From: Herbidospora solisilvae
GTDB taxonomy: Bacteria; Actinomycetota; Actinomycetes; Streptosporangiales; Streptosporangiaceae
NCBI RefSeq assembly: GCF_009901565.1
Contig: NZ_WXEW01000006.1
Location: forward strand, 434,001 to 498,000
Length of the DNA stretch: 64,000 nucleotides
Direction of reading: 5' to 3'
Positions within the stretch are counted from its first letter, which is position 1. Every line of letters starts with the position of its first letter. Shown here in pieces: positions 40,708 to 49,228 of this stretch. The notes under the pieces are model-generated. The model had not been told where the DNA came from. It searched no databases and worked only from the letters and a program-made list of their open reading frames with translations. Position numbers and translations under genes: made by a program.

Positions 40708-42568
40708 AGAAGGCGAGCACCTCGGGGTTGGCCATCGCGTCCGGGTTGGCGGCCTGCTCGACCGGCACCCCCTGGAGGATCTTGCGCACCGGCACTTCGA
40801 GCTTCTTGCCCGACAGGGTGCGCGGGATCCCCGGCACGGCCGCGATCTCGTCGGGCACGTGGCGCGGCGACAACTCGGTGCGCAGGGCCGCCTTCAGCTC
40901 CTTGACGAGGGTCTCGTCGAGGTCGTGCCCCTCGGCGAGGGCGATGTAGAGCAGCAGACGGCCCTCCTGGCCGAGCCGGCCGGTGTCGATGACGAGGCTG
41001 TCGGCGACGGCGTCGAAACGCTCGACCACGCGGTAGAACTCGCTGGTGCCCATCCGCACCCCGCCCCGGTTGAGGGTCGAGTCGGAGCGGCCGTAGATGA
41101 CGCTGCCGCCGTCGGGCAGGATCTTGATCCAGTCGCCGTGCCGCCAGACGCCGGGGTACTCCTCGAAGTACGACTCGCGGTAGCGGCGGCCGTCGGGGTC
41201 GTTCCAGAACATGACCGGCATCGAGGGCATCGGCGCGGTGATGACCAGCTCGCCGACCTCGTCGGTGACCGGGTGTCCCGACGGGTCGAACGCCTCGACC
41301 CGCGCGCCCAGCGAGCGGCACGGGATGACGCCCGCGCGGACCGGCAGGGTCCTGACCGCGCCGACGAACCCGGTGCAGACGTCGGTGCCGCCGGAGAACG
41401 AGCCGAGCTGGACCTCGCGCGACACGTCGGAGTAGACCCAGGCGAAGCCCTCGGGCGGCAGGGGCGAGCCGGTCGAGCCGACGCCCTTCAGCGCCTCCAG
41501 CCCGGCGGGCTTCAGGCCGGCCTTCATCGAGGCGACGATGTAGGGCGCGCCGGTGCCGAAGTAGGTCACGCCCTCGTCGGCGACGAGGTCCCAGAGGGCG
41601 CCGGTCGAGGGGTGGGCGGCCGAGCCGTCGTACAGGACGACCGTCGCGCCGACCAGCAGGCCGCCGATGAGGTAGTTCCACATCATCCAGCCGGTGGTGG
41701 TGTACCAGAAGAACCGGTCGCCCTCGCCGAGGTCCTGGTGGAAGGTGAGCGACTTCAGGTGTTCCACGACGATGCCGCCGTGGCCGTGCACGATGGGCTT
41801 GGGCAGCCCGGTCGTGCCGGAGGAGTAGAGCACCCAGAGCGGGTGGTCGAAGGGCACCCGGTCGAAGGCCAGGTCACCGGGCCGGGTGAAGGAGTCCCAC
41901 TCGGCGACCCTGACGGTCGCGTTGAGCGAGGGCAGCCGCGCGGCGATGTCGGCGACCACGTCGGTCCGGTCGAAGTGCCTGCCGTTGTAGGTGTAGCCGT
42001 CGACGGCGATCAGGACCTTCGGCTCGATCTGGGTGAACCGGTCGATGATCGCCGGGGCCCCGAAGTCGGGCGAGCACGACGACCAGATCGCCCCCAGCGA
42101 CGCGGTGGCCAGGAACGCGATCAGCGCCTCGGGGATGTTCGGGAGATATCCGGCGACCCGGTCGCCCATTCCCACCCCGAGCCGGACGAGCCCGGCCCGC
42201 GCTCTCGCGACTTCGTCGCGCAACTCCCCGAGCGTGTACGTCCGCCGCCCGCCCGTTTCATCCCGAAATATCACCGCAAGGCGGTCGGACGGACCTTTCA
42301 GCGCATTTTCCGCATAATTAATAGTGCTACCGGCAAACCACTGTGTTTGCGGCATATCTCCGGAAATAACCGGACCATTCCCGCGGTCCCCGACGACGCC
42401 GAAGTAATCCCAGACGGCGGTCCAGAAAGCGGCGGGGTCCTCGACCGACCACGACCACAACCCGTCATAGGAGCCGGGCCGGCCGACCGCCTCCTGGAAA
42501 CGGGTGATCCGGGCATCCCGGATGACCTCGGCCGATGGGACCCAGAGCACGTCGCCTTCGCTAACCAT
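40685..42568 (-). CDS. Acetoacetyl-CoA synthetase
   Basis: A 627-residue adenylate-forming enzyme of the acetoacetate-CoA ligase branch. YSSGTTGLPKPIVHGHGG is the P-loop-like motif A3, STGSPLPPEGFAWVY and the A8-like GRSDSTLNRGGVRMG follow, and the catalytic Lys lies in PRTLSGKKLEVPVR. The N-terminal PSAEVIRDARITRFQEAV belongs to this subfamily and not to acetyl-CoA synthetase. It activates acetoacetate with ATP for lipid or polymer metabolism. ATG at 42568 follows AGGATGGGG. It is downstream of a HAD gene on the same strand. Confidence 0.9.
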   Translation of the reverse strand: MVSEGDVLWVPSAEVIRDARITRFQEAVGRPGSYDGLWSWSVEDPAAFWTAVWDYFGVVGDRGNGPVISGDMPQTQWFAGSTINYAENALKGPSDRLAVIFRDETGGRRTYTLGELRDEVARARAGLVRLGVGMGDRVAGYLPNIPEALIAFLATASLGAIWSSCSPDFGAPAIIDRFTQIEPKVLIAVDGYTYNGRHFDRTDVVADIAARLPSLNATVRVAEWDSFTRPGDLAFDRVPFDHPLWVLYSSGTTGLPKPIVHGHGGIVVEHLKSLTFHQDLGEGDRFFWYTTTGWMMWNYLIGGLLVGATVVLYDGSAAHPSTGALWDLVADEGVTYFGTGAPYIVASMKAGLKPAGLEALKGVGSTGSPLPPEGFAWVYSDVSREVQLGSFSGGTDVCTGFVGAVRTLPVRAGVIPCRSLGARVEAFDPSGHPVTDEVGELVITAPMPSMPVMFWNDPDGRRYRESYFEEYPGVWRHGDWIKILPDGGSVIYGRSDSTLNRGGVRMGTSEFYRVVERFDAVADSLVIDTGRLGQEGRLLLYIALAEGHDLDETLVKELKAALRTELSPRHVPDEIAAVPGIPRTLSGKKLEVPVRKILQGVPVEQAANPDAMANPEVLAFFRPLADA

Positions 42569-42599
42569 GGCCCCATCCTGCTGCGAGGTCAGGGGGATG

Positions 42600-43313
42600 T
42601 CACTGTCGGCCCCCCACATAACGGTCGGTCAGCCGGGCCACCGCGGCGACCACCTCGGAGGCGTTCGTCAGGTCGGGCAGCACGATGTCTGCCCCGGCCT
42701 CGGTGAGCTCGGCGGCGGTCGACCGGCCCGAGGCGACCGCGATCATCGCCGCGCCCGCGATCCGGGCGGCCTGCACGTCACGGGTCGAGTCGCCGATCAG
42801 GACGGCCTCGAAGGGGGCGCGGTACTTCTCCTTGGCCCGGCCCTGGGCGACCTGGAGGAGGCTGGCCTTGGGGTAGACCTCCTCGCCGTAGCCGCCGACC
42901 TCGAAGTCGACGTACTTGTGCAGGCCGAAGGCCATCAGCTTGTGGATGGCGTTCGACTTGATCGTGCCGGTCAGCACCGACTGGACCGTGCCGTCGAGGC
43001 GGGAGACGGCGTGCAGGGCGTCCTTGGCGCCGGGCATCGCCCGGCCCTCCTTGGCGAGCCGCTTGCGCCGGTCGCCGAACGACCGGGCCAGGGCCTCGAT
43101 GAACCTCGGCAGGTGGCTGTCGTCGACCGCGATGCCGTTGATCGCCAGCGTCTCGAAGATGATCTCCGAGTCGGGCCGTCCCATCGCGGGCGCCAGCTTC
43201 ACGAGCGGACGCCCGGTGACCGCGCGGAACGCCTCGGCGTAGGCGTCCCGGGTGACGATCGTGACGTCGACCAGGGTCAGGTCGACGTTCCAGAGGACGA
43301 GTCGGCGGTCGAT
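42600..43313 (-). CDS. HAD-superfamily protein with Asn at the nucleophile position
   Basis: About 237 residues of HAD fold. Motif I reads LVLWNVDLTLVDV, so the phosphoryl-accepting Asp of DxDxT is Asn while the second Asp is kept. Motif II is SVLTGTIKSNA and motifs III-IV give VYPKASLLQ and VLIGDSTRDVQAA. Without the nucleophile it should not act as a phosphatase unless the Asn deamidates. The start is unclear. GGAGG is followed after 5 bases by ATC at 43313, in frame and at ideal spacing, but there is no ATG, GTG or CTG there. TTG at 43370 is in frame but has no ribosome site. I use 43313. Confidence 0.75.
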   Translation of the reverse strand: MDRRLVLWNVDLTLVDVTIVTRDAYAEAFRAVTGRPLVKLAPAMGRPDSEIIFETLAINGIAVDDSHLPRFIEALARSFGDRRKRLAKEGRAMPGAKDALHAVSRLDGTVQSVLTGTIKSNAIHKLMAFGLHKYVDFEVGGYGEEVYPKASLLQVAQGRAKEKYRAPFEAVLIGDSTRDVQAARIAGAAMIAVASGRSTAAELTEAGADIVLPDLTNASEVVAAVARLTDRYVGGRQ

Positions 43314-43375
43314 GGCTGCCTCCGGGAGGAAAGTGGGAGTTCGCCCAAGGGTAGGGCCCTCTGCCCTCAATCGGG

Positions 43376-44011
43376 TCAGATCAGATCCATTGCGTCTGAA
43401 AGCGAGTCGACGACCGGGAAGCCCAGCGCGGCGAGCTCGGCGCGGCTGGTCATGCCGCCGGTGTAGAGGATTGCGCGGGCCCCGACGTGCTGCGCCGCGA
43501 CGCCGTCGTCGACGCTGTCGCCGATCACCACGACCGTGGCGGGGTCGAGGTCGAGGGCCTTGACGTGGGCCTCCATGTGGTCGGCCTTGTGGTCGGCGCG
43601 GCCCGACGGGCGCAGGCCGTCGACCCGGGTGAAATGGTGGTCGATGCCGAACTCGGTGATCTTGGGGACCAGCCGTTCGTGCTGCCACATCGACAACAAC
43701 GACTGGCTGCGGCCCGAGTCGCCCCAGGCGGTGAGGCTGGCGACCGCGCCCTCGGCCAGGAGGCAGGCCTCCATGAGCCGGTGGTAGTGGTCGTGGAAGC
43801 CCTTGTCGAGCAGCTCCCACTCGCCCTCTTCGAGGGCCCGGCCGATGATGCGTTCGTACGCGACCCAGATCGGGCGGCAGTAGACGCTGCGGAACCCGTC
43901 GAGGTCGATGGGGGCCACCCCGTAGGGGCGGAAGATCTCGTTGGTGGCGCTCACGACGGCGTCGGAGTCGTGAAAGAGGGTGCCGTTCCAGTCCCAGACG
44001 ATGTGTGTCAT
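43376..44011 (-). CDS. HAD-superfamily hydrolase, phosphoglycolate phosphatase-like
   Basis: A 211-residue HAD protein. Motif I is VWDWNGTLFHD with Asp nucleophile; the form DWNGTL is normal for this subgroup. The helical cap spans about 15-90, and VVIGDSVDDGVAAQ near residue 165 is motif IV. Members dephosphorylate small phosphate esters, and the substrate cannot be told. It is the second of three HAD genes on this strand and lies 12 bases from the DUF6912 gene. Confidence 0.88.
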   Translation of the reverse strand: MTHIVWDWNGTLFHDSDAVVSATNEIFRPYGVAPIDLDGFRSVYCRPIWVAYERIIGRALEEGEWELLDKGFHDHYHRLMEACLLAEGAVASLTAWGDSGRSQSLLSMWQHERLVPKITEFGIDHHFTRVDGLRPSGRADHKADHMEAHVKALDLDPATVVVIGDSVDDGVAAQHVGARAILYTGGMTSRAELAALGFPVVDSLSDAMDLI

Positions 44012-44023
44012 AAGAGCCCCAGG

Positions 44024-44530
44024 TTATCCAAGGACGTCGGGGATCTCCTGGGTGGCGTACCAGAGCAGTTCGTGGGCCTCGGCGCCGTCGACGGTGAACT
44101 GGGCGTCGTCGTCGCCGGCGTCGGCCGCCTTCAGCGCCAGCGCGGCGGCCTCGACGTCGGGCACCGCCGACTCCTCGTCGACGTGGGCCGCCTGGATCAG
44201 CCGCATCGGGACCGGCGCGCCGAGCCTGACCCGGCCGCGCTCGGCGACGTCGGGGCTGACCTGGACGTCGGCGTCGGGCACGTCGGCCGCGATCACCACC
44301 CGGCGGGCGGGGGCCGTCACGCCGTCGGCGAGGTCGGCCGCGATCATCCGCAACGACGCGCGGGCCGCCTCCGTGAGGGCCACGTATTCGAGCTCCTCGG
44401 TGTCGCCGGAGACGTACCACTCCACGAGTGCGGGCGTCACGGCGAAACCGGTCAGCGGCGCGGGGCCCAGCTCACCCGCGGCGGCCGTGCGGGCCAGCGC
44501 GGAGAGCGTGCACGGAAGGTAGACACGCAT
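44024..44530 (-). CDS. DUF6912 family protein
   Basis: A 168-residue protein starting MRVYLPCTLSALARTAAAGE (family opening MRVYVPAT). It has AVTPALVEWYVSGDTEELEY, ALTEAARASLRMIAADL and a C-terminal ELLWYATQEI. It is conserved in actinobacteria beside HAD phosphatase genes; no activity is known. It has no signal peptide or membrane helix, so it is cytoplasmic. It lies between two HAD genes on the same strand. Confidence 0.8.
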   Translation of the reverse strand: MRVYLPCTLSALARTAAAGELGPAPLTGFAVTPALVEWYVSGDTEELEYVALTEAARASLRMIAADLADGVTAPARRVVIAADVPDADVQVSPDVAERGRVRLGAPVPMRLIQAAHVDEESAVPDVEAAALALKAADAGDDDAQFTVDGAEAHELLWYATQEIPDVLG

Positions 44531-44550
44531 GCGACGAGTGTGCCAGCAAG

Positions 44551-45201
44551 TCACGGAAGGGCGCGCAACGGCACCTTCAGCAGCGTCTCCAGTTCGGCGA
44601 TGGTGGAGTCGGCGTGGGTGTGCAGGATGCCGGTGAAGCCCAGCTCCCGCGCGGCGACGATGTTGCCCTCGATGTCGTCGATGAAGACGCACTCCGACGG
44701 TTCGAGCCCGACCAGGCCGACGGCGTGGGCGAAGATGCGCGGCTCCGGCTTGCGCATGCCGACCTCGCCCGAGATGACGACGGCGTCGAACGCCTCGTCC
44801 CAGCCGGTGCGGTCGTACTCGTTGCCCCACGAGTTGGACACCAGACAGGTCTTGTACCCGGCCTTGCGGGCCCTGCGGAGCATCTCGAACATCGCCTCGA
44901 CCGGCAGGAACCCGGCGAACATCCGGGTCAGCAGCCCTTCGGCGACCGGCGGGACCCCGTCGAGCGTGCGCAACTCGGCGGCCAGGCCGGTCTCGAAGGC
45001 CAGCGCGGTGATCTCCCCGCGCTCCAGCGTGTGGATCGGGTTCTCGGCGCCGCCGCCGTACGCCGCCGTGATGAGGCCGCGCATGACGTCGCGGTAGTGG
45101 TCGGCGTCGATGTTGTCGCCGACCAGCCACGTGTTGATGGACTCGGCCATGCTCGTGGTGAGCACTCCGGCCCAGTCGATTAGCACCCCTTTGACCGTCA
45201 T
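44551..45201 (-). CDS. HAD-IA family hydrolase
   Basis: A 216-residue HAD-IA protein. Motif I is VLIDWAGVLTTS, with the first Asp kept and Ala at the usual second Asp. Motif II is CLVSNSWGNEY, motif III GEVGMRKPEPRIF, motif IV CVFIDDIEGNIVAA. The DxxGVLT form with SNSW is seen in members annotated as haloacid dehalogenase or epoxide-hydrolase N-domain types, which are phosphatases of unknown substrate. The loss of the general acid/base Asp may slow turnover. It is the first of the HAD-DUF6912-HAD-HAD run. Confidence 0.85.
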   Translation of the reverse strand: MTVKGVLIDWAGVLTTSMAESINTWLVGDNIDADHYRDVMRGLITAAYGGGAENPIHTLERGEITALAFETGLAAELRTLDGVPPVAEGLLTRMFAGFLPVEAMFEMLRRARKAGYKTCLVSNSWGNEYDRTGWDEAFDAVVISGEVGMRKPEPRIFAHAVGLVGLEPSECVFIDDIEGNIVAARELGFTGILHTHADSTIAELETLLKVPLRALP

Positions 45202-45216
45202 GTGGTCAAAGGGTAG

Positions 45217-46509
45217 TCATTTCGCGGCGGTGCTGATCCGCCGGGCCACGGCCCGGTGCTCGCTGGTCTTCATGAGCTTCACGGCCTCGGCCGGGGTCGG
45301 GAAGGTGCGCGGGCTGTCGAGGCGGAACTCCCGCTTGAGGTGGAGGACGCGCTCGACCGACTGGTTCAGCCGGGTCGCGCTGATGCGGCCCGACTCCACC
45401 GCCGCGAGGACCGCGTCGCGCGCCACGTCGAAGTCGGGCGGCATGAGCAGGATGTCGGCCCCGGCCAGGATTGCCCGGACGGCCACCTCGCCGTCGCCGT
45501 ACTTCTTGCGCACGCCGTCCATGTTCAGCGCGTCGGTGAAGACGACGCCGTCGAAGCCGAGCTCGCCGCGGAGCACCCCGGTGAGGATCTTCTTCGACAG
45601 GGTGGCCGGGTCGCCCGACGGGTCGAGCGCGGGCATCACGATGTGGGCGCTCATGACGGCGTCGACGTCGTTGGCGATGGCCTCCTTGAACGGCGGCGCG
45701 TCGAGCTTCTCCCACTCCTCGCGGGTGTGGTCGATGACCGGCAGCGAGGTGTGGCTGTCGACGTTGGTGTCGCCGTGGCCCGGGAAGTGCTTCACCGTCG
45801 CGGCGACCCCGCCGTCGCGGAAGCCCTGCACGGCCGCGCCGACCATGTCGGCGACCTTCTCCGGATCGTTCCCGTAGGCGCGCGGCCCGATGACCGGGTT
45901 GTTCGGGTTGACGTTCACGTCGGCGACCGGCGCGAAGTCCAGCGAGATGCCGAGCGCGTTGAGCTCCTCGGCGGTGACCCGGGCCGCGTCGCGGGCGTTG
46001 CGCAGGTCGCCGGTCTGGCCGATCACCGAGGCGCCGGGCATCTCGGTGACGATGCCCTTGAGCCGGGAGACGATGCCGTTCTCCTGGTCGACGCCGATCA
46101 GCAGCGGCACCTTCCCGGCCGCCGAGCGCAGCCCGGCGGTGAACGTGGCGACCTGGCGGGCGCTCTGGATGTTGCCCGTGCCGGGGAACAGGATCACCCC
46201 GCCCAGGTGGTACTTCCTGATCACCTCGGCCGGGCTGCCGACGCCGTAGCGGGCCAGGTTCTCCTGGTGGGCCGCTCTGGCCGACGAGCCGTAGAGGACC
46301 GGCATGAGGAGCTGGCCGACCTTCTCCTCGACCGTCAGCTCCGCCGTCGGATCTTCAGTGGGAGACGGCGACGGGGGAGGAGGCGGGGCGACGACCGTGG
46401 TCGTCGGGGAACTGGGGAGAGCGGTGCGTGGCGGAGTGGTCGAACACCCCGCCACCACGACGAGCAGACCGGCGCCGAGCAGCGCCCTGTGGAGGGACAC
46501 CTCAGACAC
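45217..46509 (-). CDS. Glycoside hydrolase family 3 lipoprotein, NagZ-like beta-N-acetylglucosaminidase
   Basis: A 430-residue protein with the lipobox VVAGC (Cys22), a Pro/Thr linker to about residue 55, then a single GH3 barrel. KHFPGHGDTNVDSH holds the His-Asp dyad that acts as acid/base in NagZ-type enzymes, and VVFTDALNMDGV the nucleophile Asp. LFPGTGNIQS and VDQENGIVSRL are family motifs. It would release GlcNAc from peptidoglycan or chitin fragments outside the membrane, next to a complete GlcNAc phosphotransferase system. It is 8 bases upstream of the EI gene's stop side, in a head-to-tail run on the minus strand. Confidence 0.9.
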   Translation of the reverse strand: MSEVSLHRALLGAGLLVVVAGCSTTPPRTALPSSPTTTVVAPPPPPSPSPTEDPTAELTVEEKVGQLLMPVLYGSSARAAHQENLARYGVGSPAEVIRKYHLGGVILFPGTGNIQSARQVATFTAGLRSAAGKVPLLIGVDQENGIVSRLKGIVTEMPGASVIGQTGDLRNARDAARVTAEELNALGISLDFAPVADVNVNPNNPVIGPRAYGNDPEKVADMVGAAVQGFRDGGVAATVKHFPGHGDTNVDSHTSLPVIDHTREEWEKLDAPPFKEAIANDVDAVMSAHIVMPALDPSGDPATLSKKILTGVLRGELGFDGVVFTDALNMDGVRKKYGDGEVAVRAILAGADILLMPPDFDVARDAVLAAVESGRISATRLNQSVERVLHLKREFRLDSPRTFPTPAEAVKLMKTSEHRAVARRISTAAK

Positions 46510-46517
46510 CGTAGTGG

Positions 46518-48203
46518 TTAGAGGCCCAGATCACCCAGGCCGGTCAGGCAGGCCCTGGCCGCCTCCTTCGCCTCGGACGCGCCCGGTGCCGACCGGGCGG
46601 CGTCGGCCGCCGCGCGGCACTGGTCGAGGGTGTGCCGGGCCAGCGACGCGCGCACCCACGGCAGCGCGGGGGCGCCCATCGACAACGACGTCACCCCCAG
46701 TCCGACCAGCACACAGGCCAGCACCGGGTCGGCGCCGGCCTCGCCGCAGACGCCGCAGCCCTTCCCGGCCGCGCCCGCCGCCCCGGCGGCCAGCGCGATC
46801 AGGTCGAGCACCGCCGGGTGCCACGGATCCTGCAGCTCGGAGACGCCGGCGACCTGGCGGTCGGCGGCCATGGCGTACTGGGTGAGGTCGTTGGTGCCGA
46901 TCGAGAAGAAGTCGACCACCTTGGCCAGGTCGCGGGCGCGCAGCGCGGCCGACGGCACCTCGATCATGATGCCGGCGGTCTCCAGCCCGGCCGCGTGGCA
47001 GGCCTCGGCGAACCAGGCCGCCTCGGCGACGGTCGCCACCATCGGGGCCATGACGTAGGGGATCGCCTCGGTGCCCTCGGCGGCGCGGGCCAGCGCGCCG
47101 AGCTGGGCGGCCATCATGTCGGGGTGGCGGCGGAACATGCGCAGGCCGCGTTCGCCGAGGGCCGGGTTGGGCTCCTCGCCGGGCGGCGGCAGGAAGGCCA
47201 GCGGCTTGTCGGCGCCCGCGTCGAGGGTGCGGACCACCACCCGGCCGCCGGGGAACGCGTCGAACACGGCGCGGTAGGCGGCCTGCTGCTCCTCCTCCGA
47301 GGGGGCGTCGGCGCGGTCGAGGAAGAGGAACTCGGTGCGGTAGAGGCCGACGCCCTCGGCGCCGTTGGCCAATGCGGCTTCGAGGTCCTTCGGGCCGCCG
47401 ACGTTGGCGAGCAGCGGGACGGGGTGCCCGTCGGCGGTGGCGCCGGGCCCGCTCGTGCCCGACAGCGCCTCGGCGCGGGCCCGCGCGGTCGCGACGGCGG
47501 CCTGCGCGGCGGCGGGCTCGGGCTCGATGACGACCTCGCCGGTCGCGCCGTCGACCAGCAGCAGCGTGCCCTGCACGAGGGCGGTCGCGCCCGCGCAGCC
47601 GACGACGGCCGGCACGCCCATGGCGCGGGCCAGGATCGCGGTGTGACTGGTCGGCCCGCCGTCTTCGGTGACGAAGGCGGCGACCAGGTTCCGGTCCAGC
47701 AGCGCGGTGTCGGCCGGGGCCAGGTCACGGGCCACCAGGATGTACGGCTCCGCCGCGTCGCCCGGCACCCCCGGCATCGGCGCCCCGGTCAGCCGGGCGA
47801 CGGCGCGGTCGCGGATGTCGTCGAGGTCGGCGACGCGCTCCCCCAGGTATCCCCCGGCGGCGGCCAGCAGGTCGCGGTAGGCGCCGAAGGCCTCGTACAC
47901 GGCCCTCTCACCGGAGACCCCCGCGTCGACCAGTTCGTCGACGCCGTCGGCCAGGCCGGGGTCGCGGGCCATCATCGCCTGGGCCGACAGCACCTCGGCG
48001 GCCTCTCCCCCGGCGCGCTCGCCGCGGGCCTCCAGGTCGGCGGCCACCTCTTCGAGCGCGGCCTGGACGCGGGCCTTCTCGGCCGCGGCGTCGCCGTCGT
48101 GGACGGCGCCCTTCGGGGGCTCGGGGATCGAGCCGACGAGCAGGTGGGCGGCGGCGTAGCCGGTGCCGGGGCTGACCCCGGAGCCCTTGAGCGTGGTGGC
48201 CAT
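46518..48203 (-). CDS. ptsI: Phosphoenolpyruvate-protein phosphotransferase, PTS Enzyme I
   Basis: A 561-residue EI. The N-terminal domain has the phosphorylated His187 in GGPTSHTAILAR. The PEP-binding barrel includes GLYRTEFLFLDR, EEPNPALGERGLR, MIEVPSAAL, FFSIGTNDLTQYAMA and the C-terminal CGVCGEAG with the catalytic Cys. It moves the phosphate of PEP to HPr. The ATG overlaps the HPr stop (ATGA). The general PTS proteins are encoded with dedicated GlcNAc components, so this may be the only EI of the cell. Confidence 0.95.
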   Translation of the reverse strand: MATTLKGSGVSPGTGYAAAHLLVGSIPEPPKGAVHDGDAAAEKARVQAALEEVAADLEARGERAGGEAAEVLSAQAMMARDPGLADGVDELVDAGVSGERAVYEAFGAYRDLLAAAGGYLGERVADLDDIRDRAVARLTGAPMPGVPGDAAEPYILVARDLAPADTALLDRNLVAAFVTEDGGPTSHTAILARAMGVPAVVGCAGATALVQGTLLLVDGATGEVVIEPEPAAAQAAVATARARAEALSGTSGPGATADGHPVPLLANVGGPKDLEAALANGAEGVGLYRTEFLFLDRADAPSEEEQQAAYRAVFDAFPGGRVVVRTLDAGADKPLAFLPPPGEEPNPALGERGLRMFRRHPDMMAAQLGALARAAEGTEAIPYVMAPMVATVAEAAWFAEACHAAGLETAGIMIEVPSAALRARDLAKVVDFFSIGTNDLTQYAMAADRQVAGVSELQDPWHPAVLDLIALAAGAAGAAGKGCGVCGEAGADPVLACVLVGLGVTSLSMGAPALPWVRASLARHTLDQCRAAADAARSAPGASEAKEAARACLTGLGDLGL

Positions 48204-48460
48204 CAGGGCGCCCCGGCGATCGAGGCGAGTTCGTCGAGCAGCTCCTCGGCGCCGTCGCCTTCGGTGCTGATGGTGATGGCGTCGCCCTTCTTCACGTCGA
48301 GTGCCAGCACCGACAGGATGCTCTTGGCGTTGACCGGCGCGCCGTCGCCCTTGGCGACGGTCACGGTGGCCGGCGATCTGGTCGCGGTCTGCACGAACGT
48401 GGCGGCCGGACGGGCGTGCAGGCCCACCTCCGCCTCGACGATGAGCCTTCGTTGCGGCAC
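48203..48460 (-). CDS. ptsH: PTS phosphocarrier protein HPr
   Basis: An 85-residue HPr. EVGLHARPAATFVQ carries the phosphorylated His15. KSILSVLAL carries Ser47, at the place of the regulatory Ser46, although HPr kinase is rare in actinobacteria. It passes phosphate from EI to EIIA. It is coupled to ptsI by the ATGA overlap. A dre-like site and a TTGACC box lie upstream, so it may have its own promoter inside the end of the EIIA gene. Confidence 0.95.
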   Translation of the reverse strand: MPQRRLIVEAEVGLHARPAATFVQTATRSPATVTVAKGDGAPVNAKSILSVLALDVKKGDAITISTEGDGAEELLDELASIAGAP

Positions 48461-48480
48461 GCTGCCTCCTCAGGGTCCGG

Positions 48481-48519
48481 CGGTCCGGACCACTCATCCA
48501 AACACCCGTTTGGGGTCAA
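48481..48519 (-). promoter_or_regulatory. Possible ptsH promoter with a dre-like site
   Basis: On the minus strand TTGACC (48519-48514) is followed by AGTGGTCCGGACC (48494-48482). The DasR response element consensus is AGTGGTCTAGACCACT; the left half and GACC are kept and the central TA is CG. No good -10 is seen, so the promoter part is weak. Confidence 0.35.
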
Positions 48520-48962
48520 TGCCAGTCGAAGAGGGGATCGCCCGCTTCGACCGGTCCGCTCACCACGCCGGAGACGCTCTCCGGCCCGGCGTCCAGGGCG
48601 ATCACCGGACAGACCGGCGAATACCCCTCCTCGTCGACGGCATGCGGGTGCCAGGCGACGACCGGTTGCCCGGCCGTGACGAGGTCGCCTTCCACCACCA
48701 GCAGCTCGAAGCCGGCGCCGCGCAGCTTCACGGTGTCGACCCCGAGATGGGTCAGCACGCCCCGGCCGTCGTCGCCGACGACGATGTAGGCGTGCGGATG
48801 CAGCTTGACCAGCCGCCCGGCGATCGGCGCGACCGCGACCTGCGGCCCCCGCGCCGGGTCGACGGCCGCCCCCGGGCCCACCATGGCCTGCGAGAACACG
48901 GGGTCGGGCACGGCCGGGAGCCCGACCACGCGGCCGTTCACCGGAGAGTGGACGGTCGTCAA
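48516..48962 (-). CDS. crr: PTS glucose-family EIIA component
   Basis: A 148-residue EIIA of the glucose/GlcNAc family. TTVHSPVNGRVVGL is the usual opening, His57 (LHPHAYIVV) and His72 (LTHLGVDTVKL) are the paired active-site residues, and HPHAVDEEGYSPVCPV the C-terminal part. It receives phosphate from HPr and gives it to EIIB. The start is TTG at 48962, overlapping the EIIB stop (TTGA). No other start in frame would keep the family N-terminus. Confidence 0.92.
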   Translation of the reverse strand: MTTVHSPVNGRVVGLPAVPDPVFSQAMVGPGAAVDPARGPQVAVAPIAGRLVKLHPHAYIVVGDDGRGVLTHLGVDTVKLRGAGFELLVVEGDLVTAGQPVVAWHPHAVDEEGYSPVCPVIALDAGPESVSGVVSGPVEAGDPLFDWH

Positions 48963-49198
48963 GCGGAGTCCAGCAGGTCGTCGATGTCGCTGGCGATCGT
49001 GTCGGCCTCCGGCCCGACGACGACCTGCACGACGTTCCCGGTGACCATCACGCCGTGCGCGCCCGCCCGCTTGAGGACGTCATGGTCGACCTTGGAGGCG
49101 TCCCGCACCTCGGTGCGGAGCCGCGTGATGCAGGGCTCCACCTCGATGATGTTGGCCGGCCCGCCCAGTGCCGCGACGATCTTTGCCGCATCCGCCAT
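48959..49198 (-). CDS. PTS EIIB component, glucose/N-acetylglucosamine type
   Basis: A 79-residue free-standing EIIB. Cys23 in EVEPCITRLRTEV is the phosphorylated residue. AAKIVAALGGPANI and GVMVTGNVVQVVVGPEADTI are typical. It transfers phosphate to the sugar during uptake by the EIIC encoded at 51154. Streptomyces GlcNAc systems also use separate B and C proteins (NagF and NagE2 types), which supports GlcNAc as the sugar. The stop overlaps the TTG start of EIIA. Confidence 0.92.
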   Translation of the reverse strand: MADAAKIVAALGGPANIIEVEPCITRLRTEVRDASKVDHDVLKRAGAHGVMVTGNVVQVVVGPEADTIASDIDDLLDSA

Positions 49199-49228
49199 GA
49201 CGCCTCCCTCTGGATCTCTGGCCGAACC

